This document shows, one piece after another, positions 43,601 through 52,292 of a stretch of DNA of 64,000 nt (positions are counted from its first letter, which is position 1; each line of letters begins with the position of its first letter). This stretch comes from Heliomicrobium modesticaldum Ice1. Its GTDB lineage: Bacteria; Bacillota; Desulfitobacteriia; Heliobacteriales; Heliobacteriaceae. The notes under the pieces are model-generated. The model was not told the DNA's origin. It saw only the letters and a list, made by a program, of their open reading frames with translations, and did not search any database. The stretch is taken from positions 2,132,501 to 2,196,500 of the forward strand of contig NC_010337.2 of NCBI RefSeq assembly GCF_000019165.1. The letters are read 5' to 3'. Both the position numbers and the translations under genes were made by a program.

Positions 43601-44215
43601 ATGGGGCCGGTCAACCTCTTGGCCATCGAAGAGGAGGAGCGCTTACAGGAGCGCGCCCAGTTTCTCTCGCGCCAGCACGAGGATCTGATGGCGGCGAAGG
43701 GAACGCTGGAACAGGTGATCGCAGAGATCGAAGGGATCATGGTGCGCCGCTTCAGCCAAGCTTTTGAAGAGATCAACAGCCGCTTCGGTGAGGTCTTTGC
43801 TGACCTCTTTCAGGGGGGGAGGGCGGAACTGGTTCTCACCGCTCCCGGCGATCTGTTGACGACCGGCGTGGACATCCTGGCCCAGCCGCCAGGAAAGAAG
43901 CTGGTCAACCTGTCCCTCCTCTCAGGCGGCGAACGGGCCTTGACGGCCATAGCGCTGCTTTTTGCGCTATTGCAGTTCCGACCGAGCCCCTTCTGCGTCC
44001 TCGACGAGATCGAAGCAGCCCTCGACGAGGCCAATGTGGCCCGTTTTGGCCGTTACCTGCAGCGTCTCTCAGAAAAGAGCCAGTTCATCGTCATCTCCCA
44101 CCGCAAAGGAACGATGGAAAGCGCCGACTACCTCTATGGCGTGACGATGCAGGAGGCCGGCGTTTCCAAGCTGATCTCGGTGCGCATGACCCGACCTGAT
44201 GAGAACAGCGCCTGA
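40643..44215 (+). CDS. smc: Chromosome segregation ATPase SMC
   Basis: SMC with ScpA and ScpB condenses and segregates chromosomes. The 1190-residue protein has an N-terminal ATPase half (FKSFADKTE; Walker A GPNGSGKSN at residues 31-39; Q-loop nearby). A long coiled coil follows to about 490, then a hinge (about 515-650, with LQGIIGVFSDLIEVPPGLE), a second coiled coil (about 670-1010) and the C-terminal half with signature LSGGERALTAIAL and Walker B FCVLDEIEAALDEAN. The start is TTG 40643 after GGGAGGAA; the upstream in-frame start at 40523 lies in the terminator and promoter region and is rejected. ftsY follows 51 bases downstream. Confidence 0.96.
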   Translation: MVLKRIELNGFKSFADKTEILLSPGLTVVVGPNGSGKSNVADAIRWVLGEQSPRSLRGSKMEDVIFAGSDRRKPVGMAEVSLTLDNEKGMLPVDYREVTVTRRVFRSGESDYLLNRSPCRLRDLQELFSDTGLGREGISIIGQGRVDEVLSSRPEERRALIEEAAGIVRYRNRKREAVKKLEETEQHLIRLGDIIGELQQQLAAISSQAELARRYQTLEVERKEVELGLLVVDWEEMTATMEKTRRELDRFSALLWEKEAQLATLEGAEADAALAARQVEEALTATRQEAHRRTEGVIALQGRLNVVRERIKGLAAQLQLLTKEQEQSRLALAELRNREGEQRERRRLVAEELMASQQAVDARLLRNAAAREAVTAVEKEIADLRRRLFDSAQALARLRTQLHEADLRVARQEAQVRRLEGERERSRSRASELVGEADRLRREAAARERQRADKQAERDADAAEMAQWRGQFNELEHRLSQTMRRWQEVSARRKAIEAMEKTYEGFASGVREVLAQVKAGNPQLQGIIGVFSDLIEVPPGLETAIDVALGGGMQNIVAEDDQAARGAIEHLKRTRKGRATFLPLKSLQVYGGPGRDVLNQPGVIGCAADLVRSATAHMPAVRFLLGRTLVMENLPGALQFARQTRYQWRIVTLEGDLLQPGGSVTGGSQGQRGGQTFLRRRELALLAEEEQTLGLAISDLKQQREEAAEQIGRLEGRIQAQERSIAHLDAEKAANAADLARLQREMEQEARQISGIEGELAILQDDLASLMAEKARLQDEMVAAETEAENLETAMSERQGELERLRAAGEDDREDLTRWQLALARQEEEIRGIDQSLAALHTEIGKSEKEIGEKEERCRMANGEMVACAEEQIYMEKELAAAVAEEACALEQVRLRQEEQAEADRGYKETMERRKAVAAEVQPLREKVHQLEVQLARLDAEKDTLTQRLAEQWDLSPEQARERGRRPEDRRAAQKRLNQLRALQKDMGPVNLLAIEEEERLQERAQFLSRQHEDLMAAKGTLEQVIAEIEGIMVRRFSQAFEEINSRFGEVFADLFQGGRAELVLTAPGDLLTTGVDILAQPPGKKLVNLSLLSGGERALTAIALLFALLQFRPSPFCVLDEIEAALDEANVARFGRYLQRLSEKSQFIVISHRKGTMESADYLYGVTMQEAGVSKLISVRMTRPDENSA

Positions 44216-44266
44216 GGATAAATCTTGGATATTTTCGGATACTACTTGTGATTTCACGGAGGTGGA

Positions 44267-45181
44267 ATGGTGACCGGTTTTTTCAGCCGACTGAAAGAAG
44301 GGCTCACCCGGACGCGGCAAAACCTGGTTGAGAAGGTGGAGGCCTTGGTGACAGGTCGGCCAAAGATCGATGAGGAACTCTTTGAGGAGTTGGAAGAGGC
44401 TTTGATCAGCGCCGACGTAGGTGCTGACACGTCCCTCGATCTGGTGGAACGGCTTCGCCAGACTGTCAAGGCGCAGAAGATCGGCGATCCGGCGCGGATC
44501 AAGGACCTGCTTCAAGAAGAGGTCGCCCGTATCCTCGGTGAACAGGCCCAGCCCGTCGCATTCGATCATCAGCCCACTGTCGTCCTGATCGTCGGCGTCA
44601 ACGGTGTCGGCAAGACGACGACCATCGCCAAACTGGCCCACCGTTGGAAGCAGGAGGGGCGCAAGGTCCTACTGGCTGCCGGCGACACCTTCCGGGCGGC
44701 GGCCATCGACCAGTTGGAGATCTGGGGCCAGCGCGTCGGCGTGGAGGTCATCCGCCATCAGGAGGGGTCCGATCCGAGCGCCGTCGCCTTCGACGCCGTT
44801 CAGGCTGCCGTGAGCCGCGGCGTCGACGTGCTGATCATCGACACGGCGGGCCGATTGCACAACAAGTCCCACCTGATGAACGAGTTGAGCAAGATCAACC
44901 GGGTTCTCGACCGGGCGCTGCCCGGCGCTCCCCATGAAACCCTGTTGGTCTTGGACGCTACGACAGGGCAGAACGCCGTCAGCCAGGCGCGCCTCTTCAG
45001 CGAGGCCGTGGGCTTAACCGGTCTTGTGCTGACTAAGCTGGACGGCACGGCCAAAGGCGGCGTGATCCTGGCCATCGCCGCAGAGATGCAGGCGCCGGTC
45101 AAGTTCATCGGCATCGGCGAAAAGATGGACGACCTGCGCGACTTCGATCCCCCTGAATTCGCCCGCGCCTTGTTTGGCTAA
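44267..45181 (+). CDS. ftsY: Signal recognition particle receptor FtsY
   Basis: FtsY is the membrane-associated receptor for SRP and pairs with Ffh, encoded 5 kb downstream. The 304-residue protein is an NG domain without the acidic A domain of E. coli. The N domain ([19 protein letters not shown]) is followed by the G domain: [15 protein letters not shown], the [11 protein letters not shown] insertion-box region, DTAGRLHNK and [13 protein letters not shown] 44267 follows ACGGAGGTGG. Confidence 0.96.
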   Translation: MVTGFFSRLKEGLTRTRQNLVEKVEALVTGRPKIDEELFEELEEALISADVGADTSLDLVERLRQTVKAQKIGDPARIKDLLQEEVARILGEQAQPVAFDHQPTVVLIVGVNGVGKTTTIAKLAHRWKQEGRKVLLAAGDTFRAAAIDQLEIWGQRVGVEVIRHQEGSDPSAVAFDAVQAAVSRGVDVLIIDTAGRLHNKSHLMNELSKINRVLDRALPGAPHETLLVLDATTGQNAVSQARLFSEAVGLTGLVLTKLDGTAKGGVILAIAAEMQAPVKFIGIGEKMDDLRDFDPPEFARALFG

Positions 45182-45207
45182 ACAGGATATTGAAGGAGGA
45201 GTGCATC

Positions 45208-45408
45208 ATGCCCATCGTCAACATCACCATGCTCGAAGGCCGCACGGAAGACCAGAAGCGCGCCGCCACCCAAGCCATCACCGAGGCGCTCGTCCAGCAC
45301 TGCGGCGCCAAGCCGGAAAATGTGGTCATCACCATTGTCGACGTGCCGACGACCAACGTGTACATGAACGGCATGCTCGTCAGCGATAAGAGGAGGAATC
45401 CCAGTTGA
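45208..45408 (+). CDS. 4-oxalocrotonate tautomerase family enzyme
   Basis: The 66-residue protein keeps the catalytic proline directly after the initiator Met (MPIVNITMLEGRTEDQKRAA) and the usual beta-alpha-beta core. These small enzymes tautomerise enols and ketones as hexamers or dimers. ATG 45208 follows AAGGAGGA with 9-base spacing; the upstream in-frame ATG would bury the proline. It overlaps mtnP, so a link to methylthioadenosine salvage is possible but unproven. The substrate is unknown. Confidence 0.88.
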   Translation: MPIVNITMLEGRTEDQKRAATQAITEALVQHCGAKPENVVITIVDVPTTNVYMNGMLVSDKRRNPS

Positions 45409-46202
45409 AGGCTTCCATCGCCATCATCGGCGGGACGGGTGTCTATGACCCGTCCATGATCGGAGATCCCCGTGATGTCAAAGTAGATACCCCTTATGGA
45501 ACGGTTTCTTTGAAACTGGGCAGCTACGCCGGCAAGGATGTGGCCTTTTTGAACCGCCATGAGGAGGGCCATTCGGTTCCTCCTCATCTCGTCAACTACC
45601 GGGCCAACATCTTGGCGTTGAAACGGCTCGGTGTGCGGCAGATCATCGCCACCGCCGCCGTCGGTTCCCTCAACGAAAGGATGGGCACGAACAGCCTCGT
45701 CGTCATCGACCAGTTCCTCGACTTCACGAAGGCGCGGCCGAGCACCTTTTTCGAAGGCGGCGCCAACGGCGTCATCCATACCGACGTGACCCACCCGTAC
45801 TGCGCCCGGATCCGGCAGACCATGCTGGAAGCGGCCAAGGCGGAGCAGTTGAGCGCCCACGACGGCGGGGTCTATGTCTGCACCGAAGGCCCCCGTTTTG
45901 AAACGCCGGCCGAGATCCGCATGTACAAGCTGCTGGGTGGCGACCTGGTGGGGATGACGAACGTCCCTGAAGCGCCCTTGGCCCGGGAGGCGGAGATGTG
46001 TTACGCCACCGTCTGCATGGTGACCAACTTCGCCGCCGGCATCTCGCCGCAGGTGCTAACCCATACGGAAGTCCTTGACGCCATGAAGGCGAACATAGAG
46101 AACATCAAACGCCTGACCATGCGGACCATCGCCATGCTGGAACCGGAGGCAGACTGTGAGTGCCAGCATGCGCTGGCTGAATTCGGCGGCTTCAAGCTGT
46201 AA
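45405..46202 (+). CDS. mtnP: S-methyl-5'-thioadenosine phosphorylase (or thioinosine phosphorylase)
   Basis: MtnP splits methylthioadenosine with phosphate into adenine and methylthioribose 1-phosphate. The 265-residue PNP-superfamily protein has IAIIGGTGVYDP, the phosphate/ribose residues in FLNRHEEGHSVPPHLVNYRAN, GSLNERM, CTEGPRFETPAEIRM and MTNVPEAPLAREAEMCYA. Substrate choice between adenosine- and inosine-type cannot be set by eye; the presence of the deaminase MtaD in the same cluster makes methylthioinosine a real option. TTG 45405 overlaps the tautomerase stop, with AGAGGAGGAA upstream. Confidence 0.88.
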   Translation: MKASIAIIGGTGVYDPSMIGDPRDVKVDTPYGTVSLKLGSYAGKDVAFLNRHEEGHSVPPHLVNYRANILALKRLGVRQIIATAAVGSLNERMGTNSLVVIDQFLDFTKARPSTFFEGGANGVIHTDVTHPYCARIRQTMLEAAKAEQLSAHDGGVYVCTEGPRFETPAEIRMYKLLGGDLVGMTNVPEAPLAREAEMCYATVCMVTNFAAGISPQVLTHTEVLDAMKANIENIKRLTMRTIAMLEPEADCECQHALAEFGGFKL

Positions 46203-46220
46203 GGGGAAAGGGGATCGCCG

Positions 46221-47258
46221 TTGGATACGATGCGCTGGCAGGACGATCACCTGCTGCTTCTTGATCAGACCAAACTGCCCTTGACGGAAGAGTACATTGA
46301 ATGCTGGGATCACGTCATCCTCTGTGACGCCATCAAAAAATTGAAGGTCCGCGGCGCACCGGCCATCGGCGCCGCCGCCGCTTTCGGCGTCGCTTTAGCG
46401 GCTCTCAACTACACCGGTGAGGACCGGGCCGAGTTTGAAGCCGATGTCAAAAAGGCGATCGCCGATCTGGGCAAGACGCGCCCGACGGCGGTCAACCTCT
46501 TTTGGGCCTTGCGGCGCATGGAGGCCGTCCTTGAAGACATTCGAACATACAGTGTCAAAGAACAGCAGGAACGACTCATTGCTGAGGCCAAGGCGGTCTT
46601 TGACGAAGACCGGGCCATGAACGAGCAGATGGGCCAGTACGGCTTAGAACTGATCCCCGAGAGCGCCGGCATCCTGACCCACTGCAACGCCGGCGCGCTG
46701 GCGACAGCCGGCTTCGGCACGGCCCTGGGCGTCATCCGGGCGGCCCATCGGGCCGGCAAGGAGATCTCCGTCTTCGCCGACGAGACGCGACCGCTCCTGC
46801 AAGGGGCGCGCTTGACCGCCTGGGAACTGATGCAGGACGGGATCCCTGTGACCTTGATCACCGATTCTATGGCAGCCTATGTGATGAAACAGAAGCTTGT
46901 CGACCTGGTCATCGTCGGCGCCGACCGGATCACGGCCAACGGCGATGTGGCCAATAAGATCGGCACCTACGGTGTGGCCCTGGCGGCCAAAGCCCATGGC
47001 ATCCCCTTCTACGTGGCGGCGCCGGTGTCCACCTTCGACCTGAGCCTCGAATCGGGCCTTCAGATCCCCATCGAAGAGCGCGATACTGAGGAGGTCCGCC
47101 GCGTCGGCGACTCGATCACGGCGCCGCCGGGGGTGCCCGTCTACAACCCGGCCTTCGATGTCACCCCGGCCGAGCTGGTGACGGCCTTCATCACCGACCG
47201 TGGCGTTTTCCGCCCTCCTTACCTGGAGACGCTGCGGGCGATGGCGGAAACGAAGTGA
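46221..47258 (+). CDS. mtnA: Methylthioribose-1-phosphate isomerase
   Basis: MtnA isomerises methylthioribose 1-phosphate to methylthioribulose 1-phosphate. The 345-residue eIF2B-like protein has KLKVRGAPAIGAAAAFGVAL (substrate loop), LTHCNAGALATAG (catalytic Cys region), SVFADETRPLLQGARLTAWEL and GADRITANGDVANKIGTYG (catalytic Asp). TTG 46221 and ATG 46230 are both possible starts after GGGGAAAGGGGA. It uses the MtnP product directly. The later methionine salvage enzymes are not in the window. Confidence 0.93.
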   Translation: MDTMRWQDDHLLLLDQTKLPLTEEYIECWDHVILCDAIKKLKVRGAPAIGAAAAFGVALAALNYTGEDRAEFEADVKKAIADLGKTRPTAVNLFWALRRMEAVLEDIRTYSVKEQQERLIAEAKAVFDEDRAMNEQMGQYGLELIPESAGILTHCNAGALATAGFGTALGVIRAAHRAGKEISVFADETRPLLQGARLTAWELMQDGIPVTLITDSMAAYVMKQKLVDLVIVGADRITANGDVANKIGTYGVALAAKAHGIPFYVAAPVSTFDLSLESGLQIPIEERDTEEVRRVGDSITAPPGVPVYNPAFDVTPAELVTAFITDRGVFRPPYLETLRAMAETK

Positions 47259-47332
47259 ATAAGCTGTTTTCGCTTGCCTGTTGAGGATAAACAAACAGCG
47301 TATGAAGCGGCAAGCGCAGAGGAGAGTTGTTT

Positions 47333-48646
47333 GTGGCGAGAATCCTGATCCAAGGGGGCGTGGTGCTGCCGATGACCTCTCGTTCCGCCATCGGGCGGGG
47401 GGATGTCTATGTGGAGGACGGCATCATCGCCGGCATCTTTCCGGGAAGCGCCCCGGAAAGGCTCTTCGGTCCTGATCTGCAGGTGATCGATGCCCGCAAC
47501 AAGGCGGTCTTGCCGGGACTGGTCAACGCCCATACCCATGCGGCCATGACCCTGTTTCGCAGCTACGCTGACGACCTGCCTTTGATGCGCTGGCTCAATG
47601 AAAAAATCTGGCCGGCCGAAGCGAACCTGACCGGCGACGATGTCTACTGGGGAACCCAGCTGGCGGCGGCCGAGATGCTCAAGTCAGGCACCACCGTCTT
47701 TGCCGACATGTACTTTTTCATGGATCGTGTGGCCGAGGCAGTCGCTGAAAGCGGCATGCGAGGCCATCTCAGCCGGGGCATGATCAGCGTGGCCGGTGAA
47801 GCGAACGGCAACAAGGGACTGCGCGAGTCGGAAGCGCTCTTTTCTGATTGGAACAAGGGCGCCGACGGCCGGATCCGTGTCTGGTTGGGCCCCCACGCGC
47901 CCTATACCTGCAACCCTGATTACCTGAAAAAAGTGATGGCCCTGGCTGACCGGTTGGGGACGGGCCTGCACATCCACCTGGCCGAAACGCGGACAGAGGT
48001 GGAGAATATCACCAAACAGTATGGCCAATCGCCGATCCGACTGATGGACAGCATCGGACTCTTTGAGCGTCCTGTCCTAGCGGCTCACTGTGTCCACTTG
48101 TCTGAGGTAGAAGAGGAGATCCTGGCCGCGAAAAAAGTGGCTGTTGCCCACAACCCCGAAAGCAACATGAAACTCGCTTCCGGCATCGCGCCTGTCGAGA
48201 GCCTGCGCAGACGCCAGGTTGTGATCGGGCTGGGCACCGACGGCGCCTCCAGCAATAACAACCTGGACCTGATCGAAGAGATGCGCCAGGCCGCCCTCCT
48301 GCAAAAGGTCAACCTCTTCGATCCCACGGCCATGCCGGCTTATGCCGTCTTGGAGATGGCCACCATCGGCGGCGCCCGCGCCTTGGGTTGGGATGACGCC
48401 ATCGGCTCCCTGGAAGCAGGCAAGCGCGCCGATATCATCGTCGTCAACATGGACCAACCCCATCTGTGTCCCGACTTCGATCCGGTGGCCCACCTGGTGT
48501 ACTCGGCCCGCGGATCGGATGTGGAAACAGTGCTCGTCGACGGCCAGGTCCTGGTGCGCGACGGAAAACTGGTCCGCATGAATGAAAAGCGGATCATGGA
48601 GGAAGCGCGTGCGCGCGCAATTCGTCTGACGACGCCGCAGGCATAG
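47333..48646 (+). CDS. mtaD: 5-methylthioadenosine/S-adenosylhomocysteine deaminase
   Basis: This amidohydrolase deaminates methylthioadenosine and S-adenosylhomocysteine. The 437-residue protein has the metal motif NAHTHAAMT, a second histidine site in GLHIHLAETRTE, LAAHCVHLSEVEEEIL and GTDGASSNNNLDLIEEM (metal Asp). The catalytic domain is flanked by a composite beta-sandwich (VLPMTSRSAIGRGDVYVEDG and the C-terminal VLVDGQVLVRDGKL). GTG 47333 lies 7 bases after GAGGAGAG; TTG 47327 is less well placed. It follows mtnA by 74 bases without a visible terminator. Confidence 0.9.
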   Translation: MARILIQGGVVLPMTSRSAIGRGDVYVEDGIIAGIFPGSAPERLFGPDLQVIDARNKAVLPGLVNAHTHAAMTLFRSYADDLPLMRWLNEKIWPAEANLTGDDVYWGTQLAAAEMLKSGTTVFADMYFFMDRVAEAVAESGMRGHLSRGMISVAGEANGNKGLRESEALFSDWNKGADGRIRVWLGPHAPYTCNPDYLKKVMALADRLGTGLHIHLAETRTEVENITKQYGQSPIRLMDSIGLFERPVLAAHCVHLSEVEEEILAAKKVAVAHNPESNMKLASGIAPVESLRRRQVVIGLGTDGASSNNNLDLIEEMRQAALLQKVNLFDPTAMPAYAVLEMATIGGARALGWDDAIGSLEAGKRADIIVVNMDQPHLCPDFDPVAHLVYSARGSDVETVLVDGQVLVRDGKLVRMNEKRIMEEARARAIRLTTPQA

Positions 48647-48696
48647 CGGCAGGAATCCTGCCCCGAAAGGAGAATATAACCCTCATGGGGTTCCTA

Positions 48697-48712
48697 CTCC
48701 TTTTGGAAGGAG
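48697..48712 (+). promoter_or_regulatory. Hairpin covering the ribosome binding site of the GGDEF gene
   Basis: CTCCTT (48697-48702) can pair with AAGGAG (48707-48712) around TTGG. The right arm is the Shine-Dalgarno of the downstream gene, so folding would block initiation. Confidence 0.4.
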
Positions 48713-48719
48713 CGGGGTG

Positions 48720-49964
48720 ATGGAATACTTTGTCATCGGAATGAGCGCCGTCGTCCTGCTTTTTCTCACCTACCGGTGGCAAGAGGGGCGGCGGCATTCG
48801 GCATACAGCGGCGACCGTTTAAAACAGACGGCGCTCCTGGAACGGAGATTGGCCGAGCTGGAGGGACAAGTCGCCCGTCTCGCTCTCGAACGGGATGAGG
48901 CCTTGCGGACCATCGAGTCCCAGCGGATGGCCCAGGAGGAACTGGACGAGTTGACCCGTCAGAATTACATCCTCCACGAGATCAACCGGGCCATCAACAC
49001 CACTGTCGATGAAGGAGAGATCGTCACCATCATCCTGCAGGCGATGGTGACGTTGACAGGTGCCGAATCGGCGTCGATCATCCTTTTTGATGGGGAAGAT
49101 GTGCGGATTGTCAGCCATTGCGGTTTTGCTGAGGGGGAGCCAGAAAGTCTGTCCGAGGCGTTTCGAGAGAGCATCGCCTGGCAGGTGCTTACGACCGGGC
49201 AGCCCTTCATCCATGGCGATCCCGGCGAGTACCGTCGGTACCGTCCGTCGCTGGCCAACTATGTCGCTTCCATCCCTTTGACTTTCATTAAAGAAGTCAT
49301 CGGTTGCATCAACATCCATTCCATGGGACCGCGCTACCTGCTCACCCCTTCGAAAGCGGAGATCCTGCAGATCCTGGCCGGCCAGGCCGCGCTCGCCTTG
49401 AAAAACGCCAGCATGTACCATCAGCTGAAACAACAGAATGAATACTTCGCTCGGCAGGCGGTCACAGACGGCTTGACGGGCTTGTACAACCACCGCTATT
49501 TTCAACAGTGTTTGCAGGAACTGATGAAGGAACGGCCGGTCACTTTGCTGCTGTTTGATATCGATCATTTCAAAGGCTTCAACGACACCTACGGTCATCC
49601 CTGCGGCGACGAAATCCTCCGGCAGATCGCTCACATCCTGCGCAGCCAGCTGGGACCGCAGGAGGTTGCCGCCCGTTATGGCGGTGAAGAGTTTGCCGTC
49701 ATTCTGCCGGATGCTGATCTCCGTCGTGGGATTGAACGGGCGGAACAAATCCGTCAGGCTGTGGCGAATTTCTGTTTCCGGAACCCTGATCGAACCTTGT
49801 GCCTGAATATAACCGTCAGCATCGGCGTTTCTGAAAAATTGGCCGGTTGGGACAAGTCGCGATTGATTGAAGCGGCGGATCGCGCCCTTTACCGGGCCAA
49901 GGAACAGGGACGCAACCGCGTCTGCGCTGACTTGGACCGGGAGATGTCTGTGGAAGCCGGCTGA
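48720..49964 (+). CDS. Membrane-anchored GAF-GGDEF diguanylate cyclase
   Basis: The 414-residue protein has one N-terminal membrane helix (about 3-20), a coiled coil (about 35-75), a GAF domain (about 85-235) and a C-terminal GGDEF domain with the intact active site RYGGEEF at about 318-324. It should make cyclic di-GMP from two GTP at the membrane in response to a GAF signal. The product-inhibition I-site RxxD is not present at its usual place five residues before GGEEF (GPQE occurs there). ATG 48720 follows TTGGAAGGAG; GTG 48717 is an alternative. No EAL, PilZ or c-di-GMP riboswitch is seen nearby. Confidence 0.93.
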   Translation: MEYFVIGMSAVVLLFLTYRWQEGRRHSAYSGDRLKQTALLERRLAELEGQVARLALERDEALRTIESQRMAQEELDELTRQNYILHEINRAINTTVDEGEIVTIILQAMVTLTGAESASIILFDGEDVRIVSHCGFAEGEPESLSEAFRESIAWQVLTTGQPFIHGDPGEYRRYRPSLANYVASIPLTFIKEVIGCINIHSMGPRYLLTPSKAEILQILAGQAALALKNASMYHQLKQQNEYFARQAVTDGLTGLYNHRYFQQCLQELMKERPVTLLLFDIDHFKGFNDTYGHPCGDEILRQIAHILRSQLGPQEVAARYGGEEFAVILPDADLRRGIERAEQIRQAVANFCFRNPDRTLCLNITVSIGVSEKLAGWDKSRLIEAADRALYRAKEQGRNRVCADLDREMSVEAG

Positions 49965-50046
49965 TGCTGTGGCCGATCTATTCCGCTTCATTGATAGGAG
50001 CAAGCAGCATAGGAGGCGCAAAAGCAACAGAAGCGCCGATCGTCAA

Positions 50047-50072
50047 CAAAGGAAGGCTGTCGCCTTCCTTTG
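50047..50072 (+). terminator. Hairpin after the GGDEF gene
   Basis: An 11-bp perfect stem (CAAAGGAAGGC/GCCTTCCTTTG) with loop TGTC, 82 bases after the stop. No T-run follows, so termination is uncertain. Confidence 0.5.
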
Positions 50073-50091
50073 CTGCGTGAAGGAGAAAACC

Positions 50092-50121
50092 TTGACAGCT
50101 GCCCTTTCCTCATAGTAAAAT
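50092..50121 (+). promoter_or_regulatory. Sigma-A promoter of ylxM-ffh
   Basis: Perfect TTGACA (50092-50097), 18-base spacer, TAAAAT (50116-50121), 42 bases before ylxM. Confidence 0.75.
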
Positions 50122-50163
50122 CATAGCGTGTCAAGTCTTCTCCCTTTACAGAAGGGTTTTGCG

Positions 50164-50547
50164 ATGGAAGAAAGACCATTGGAAAAACTGACGCGGATGG
50201 CCCTGCTCAACGACTTCTACGGTCAACTGTTGACGGAACGTCAGCGACAGGTCCTATCCCTTTATTATGAGGATAATTTCTCCCTGGCGGAAATTGCCGA
50301 GGAGTTCTCCGTGACGCGCCAAGCTGTATTCGACTTGTTGAAGCGGGCTGAGAAGATCCTTCTGGGCTATGAAGACAAGCTGGGATTGGTCAAGCGCTGG
50401 CAGGACGAACGGCGCCGACTGTCGGAAGTTTTGGCAGAGCTGCGACGCTGTCATGGAGACGGCGATTGGGGACGGTTGGAAGGGGCCATCCTCCGTCTGC
50501 AGGAAATGCTCGACGAAAGCGGGGGAGCCACCGATGGCCATGTTTGA
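50164..50547 (+). CDS. ylxM: YlxM/UPF0122 helix-turn-helix protein
   Basis: The 127-residue protein is a sigma-70 region 4-like HTH protein: LTERQRQVLSLYYEDNFSLA, then EIAEEFSVTRQAVFDLLKRAEKIL in two parts. It is always upstream of ffh in Firmicutes; in Streptococcus YlxM stimulates SRP GTPase activity and binds the SRP RNA. The C-terminal 40 residues are more variable. ATG 50164 has a weak Shine-Dalgarno (AGAAGGG). It overlaps ffh by 14 bases. Confidence 0.93.
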   Translation: MEERPLEKLTRMALLNDFYGQLLTERQRQVLSLYYEDNFSLAEIAEEFSVTRQAVFDLLKRAEKILLGYEDKLGLVKRWQDERRRLSEVLAELRRCHGDGDWGRLEGAILRLQEMLDESGGATDGHV

Positions 50548-51904
50548 AGGATTGGCGGAAAAACTGCAGAACACCTTGAAAAAGCTGCGCGGCAAGGGGA
50601 AGGTGTCGGAGGCCGATGTCGCTGAGGCGATGCGGGAGGTCCGCATGGCCCTGCTGGCGGCTGACGTAAGTCTGAAGGTTGTCAAGGATTTTGTGGCTCG
50701 TGTCAAGGAGCGGGCTGTCGGTCAAGAGGTGTTGGAAAGCCTGACGCCCGGCCAGCAGGTTGTCAAGGTGGTCTATGAAGAACTGGTCGCCCTGATGGGA
50801 GGGACCTCATCGAAGCTGACCTTGTCGCCGAAACCGCCGACGGTGGTCATGCTCGTGGGCCTGCAAGGTGCCGGAAAGACAACGACTGTGTCCAAACTCG
50901 GCTTGTTCCTGCGCAAACAGGGGCGCCGCCCCCTCTTGGTGGCCTGTGATGTCTACCGCCCTGCTGCTGTGAAACAGCTCCAGGTCTTGGGCAATCAACT
51001 GGACCTGCCTGTCTTTTCCATGGGTACGGGCGTCAGCCCTGTCGACATCGCTAAGGGTGCCGTGGAGCATGCTGTCGCCCACGGCCGTGACATGGTCCTG
51101 TTGGACACAGCCGGTCGTTTACACATCAACGAAGAGCTGATGGAGGAACTGAAATCGATCAAGTCCGCTGTCCGCCCCCATGAGATCCTGCTCGTCGTGG
51201 ATGCCATGACCGGTCAGGATGCCGTCAACGTGGCCGAATCTTTTCACGGGCAACTGGGACTTGACGGGGTGATTCTGACTAAACTGGATGGCGACGCCCG
51301 CGGCGGCGCCGCCCTGTCTGTCAAAGCGGTCACCGGCTGTCCGATCAAGTTCGCCGGCATGGGTGAAAAACCGGATGCCTTGGAGCAGTTCCACCCCGAT
51401 CGGATGGCCTCGCGCATCCTAGGGATGGGCGATGTGCTCACCCTGATCGAGAAGGCGCAGGCCAGTATCGACGCCCAAGTGGCCAAAGACATGGAACAGC
51501 GGCTGCGCAAGGCCGAGTTTACTTTGGAAGATTTCCTGGTTCAGATTCAACAGATGAAAAAGATGGGGCCTCTGGACCAACTGATGGGCATGATGCCAGG
51601 TATGAACAAGATGAAGGCCCTTAAAGGTGTGCAGATCGACGATAAAGACATGAAACATGTGGAGGCCATCATCTTGTCCATGACGCCGGAGGAGCGGCGC
51701 AATCCCCAGATCCTCAAGGACAGCCGCAAGCGACGCATCGCCCGCGGTTCCGGCACATCAGTCCAGCAGGTGAACAACCTGCTCAAGACCTTCGAACAGA
51801 CGCGCAAGATCTTTAAGCAGTTTGCCGACATGCGCGGCGGCAAGGGGCCTGGCAAAGGTCCCGGCGGCAAGAAGGGCTTGTTCCGGATGCCTTTCATGAA
51901 GTAG
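50534..51904 (+). CDS. ffh: Signal recognition particle protein Ffh
   Basis: Ffh binds 4.5S/6S-type SRP RNA and signal sequences of nascent membrane and secreted proteins. The 456-residue protein has the N domain ([19 protein letters not shown]), the G domain ([44 protein letters not shown]) and the methionine-rich M domain (about 300-435, [17 protein letters not shown]). It ends with a Gly/Lys-rich tail. ATG 50534 lies inside the ylxM 3' end, after GGGGGAGCC; ATG 50540 is possible. rpsP follows, as expected. Confidence 0.96.
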   Translation: MAMFEGLAEKLQNTLKKLRGKGKVSEADVAEAMREVRMALLAADVSLKVVKDFVARVKERAVGQEVLESLTPGQQVVKVVYEELVALMGGTSSKLTLSPKPPTVVMLVGLQGAGKTTTVSKLGLFLRKQGRRPLLVACDVYRPAAVKQLQVLGNQLDLPVFSMGTGVSPVDIAKGAVEHAVAHGRDMVLLDTAGRLHINEELMEELKSIKSAVRPHEILLVVDAMTGQDAVNVAESFHGQLGLDGVILTKLDGDARGGAALSVKAVTGCPIKFAGMGEKPDALEQFHPDRMASRILGMGDVLTLIEKAQASIDAQVAKDMEQRLRKAEFTLEDFLVQIQQMKKMGPLDQLMGMMPGMNKMKALKGVQIDDKDMKHVEAIILSMTPEERRNPQILKDSRKRRIARGSGTSVQQVNNLLKTFEQTRKIFKQFADMRGGKGPGKGPGGKKGLFRMPFMK

Positions 51905-51986
51905 GCCATCCATGGCAGCCTTTTTCGAGAAGCCAAGCAAGATTTTGGCAGACAATAAAGCAAACCCTTTGAAGGAGGTGATATTC

Positions 51987-52259
51987 TTGGCAACTCGTAT
52001 TCGTCTCAAACGCCTGGGTATGAAAAAAGCTCCCTTCTACCGGGTCGTTGTCGCCGATTCCCGTTCTCCCCGGGATGGGCGTTTTATTGAAGAGATTGGT
52101 TACTACAACCCCACCAAAGAACCGGCCATCCTGCAGATCGACGAGGAAAAAGCGATCAAATGGCTGTCCAGCGGGGCGCAACCTTCGGATACCGTCAAGG
52201 CCTTGTTGAACAAGGCCGGGATCCTGGACAAAATGGCGGAGAAAAAAGCGCAAGCGTAA
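51987..52259 (+). CDS. rpsP: 30S ribosomal protein S16
   Basis: The 90-residue protein starts [20 protein letters not shown] and has [21 protein letters not shown] and an Ala/Lys-rich tail. The start is TTG 51987 after the excellent AAGGAGGTGAT; the longer upstream reading overlaps the space after ffh and is rejected. It heads the rpsP-khpA-rimM-trmD-rplS ribosome series. Confidence 0.96.
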   Translation: MATRIRLKRLGMKKAPFYRVVVADSRSPRDGRFIEEIGYYNPTKEPAILQIDEEKAIKWLSSGAQPSDTVKALLNKAGILDKMAEKKAQA

Positions 52260-52292
52260 CCGTCGGGGAATGTCCAGTGGGGAGGTACCCAC

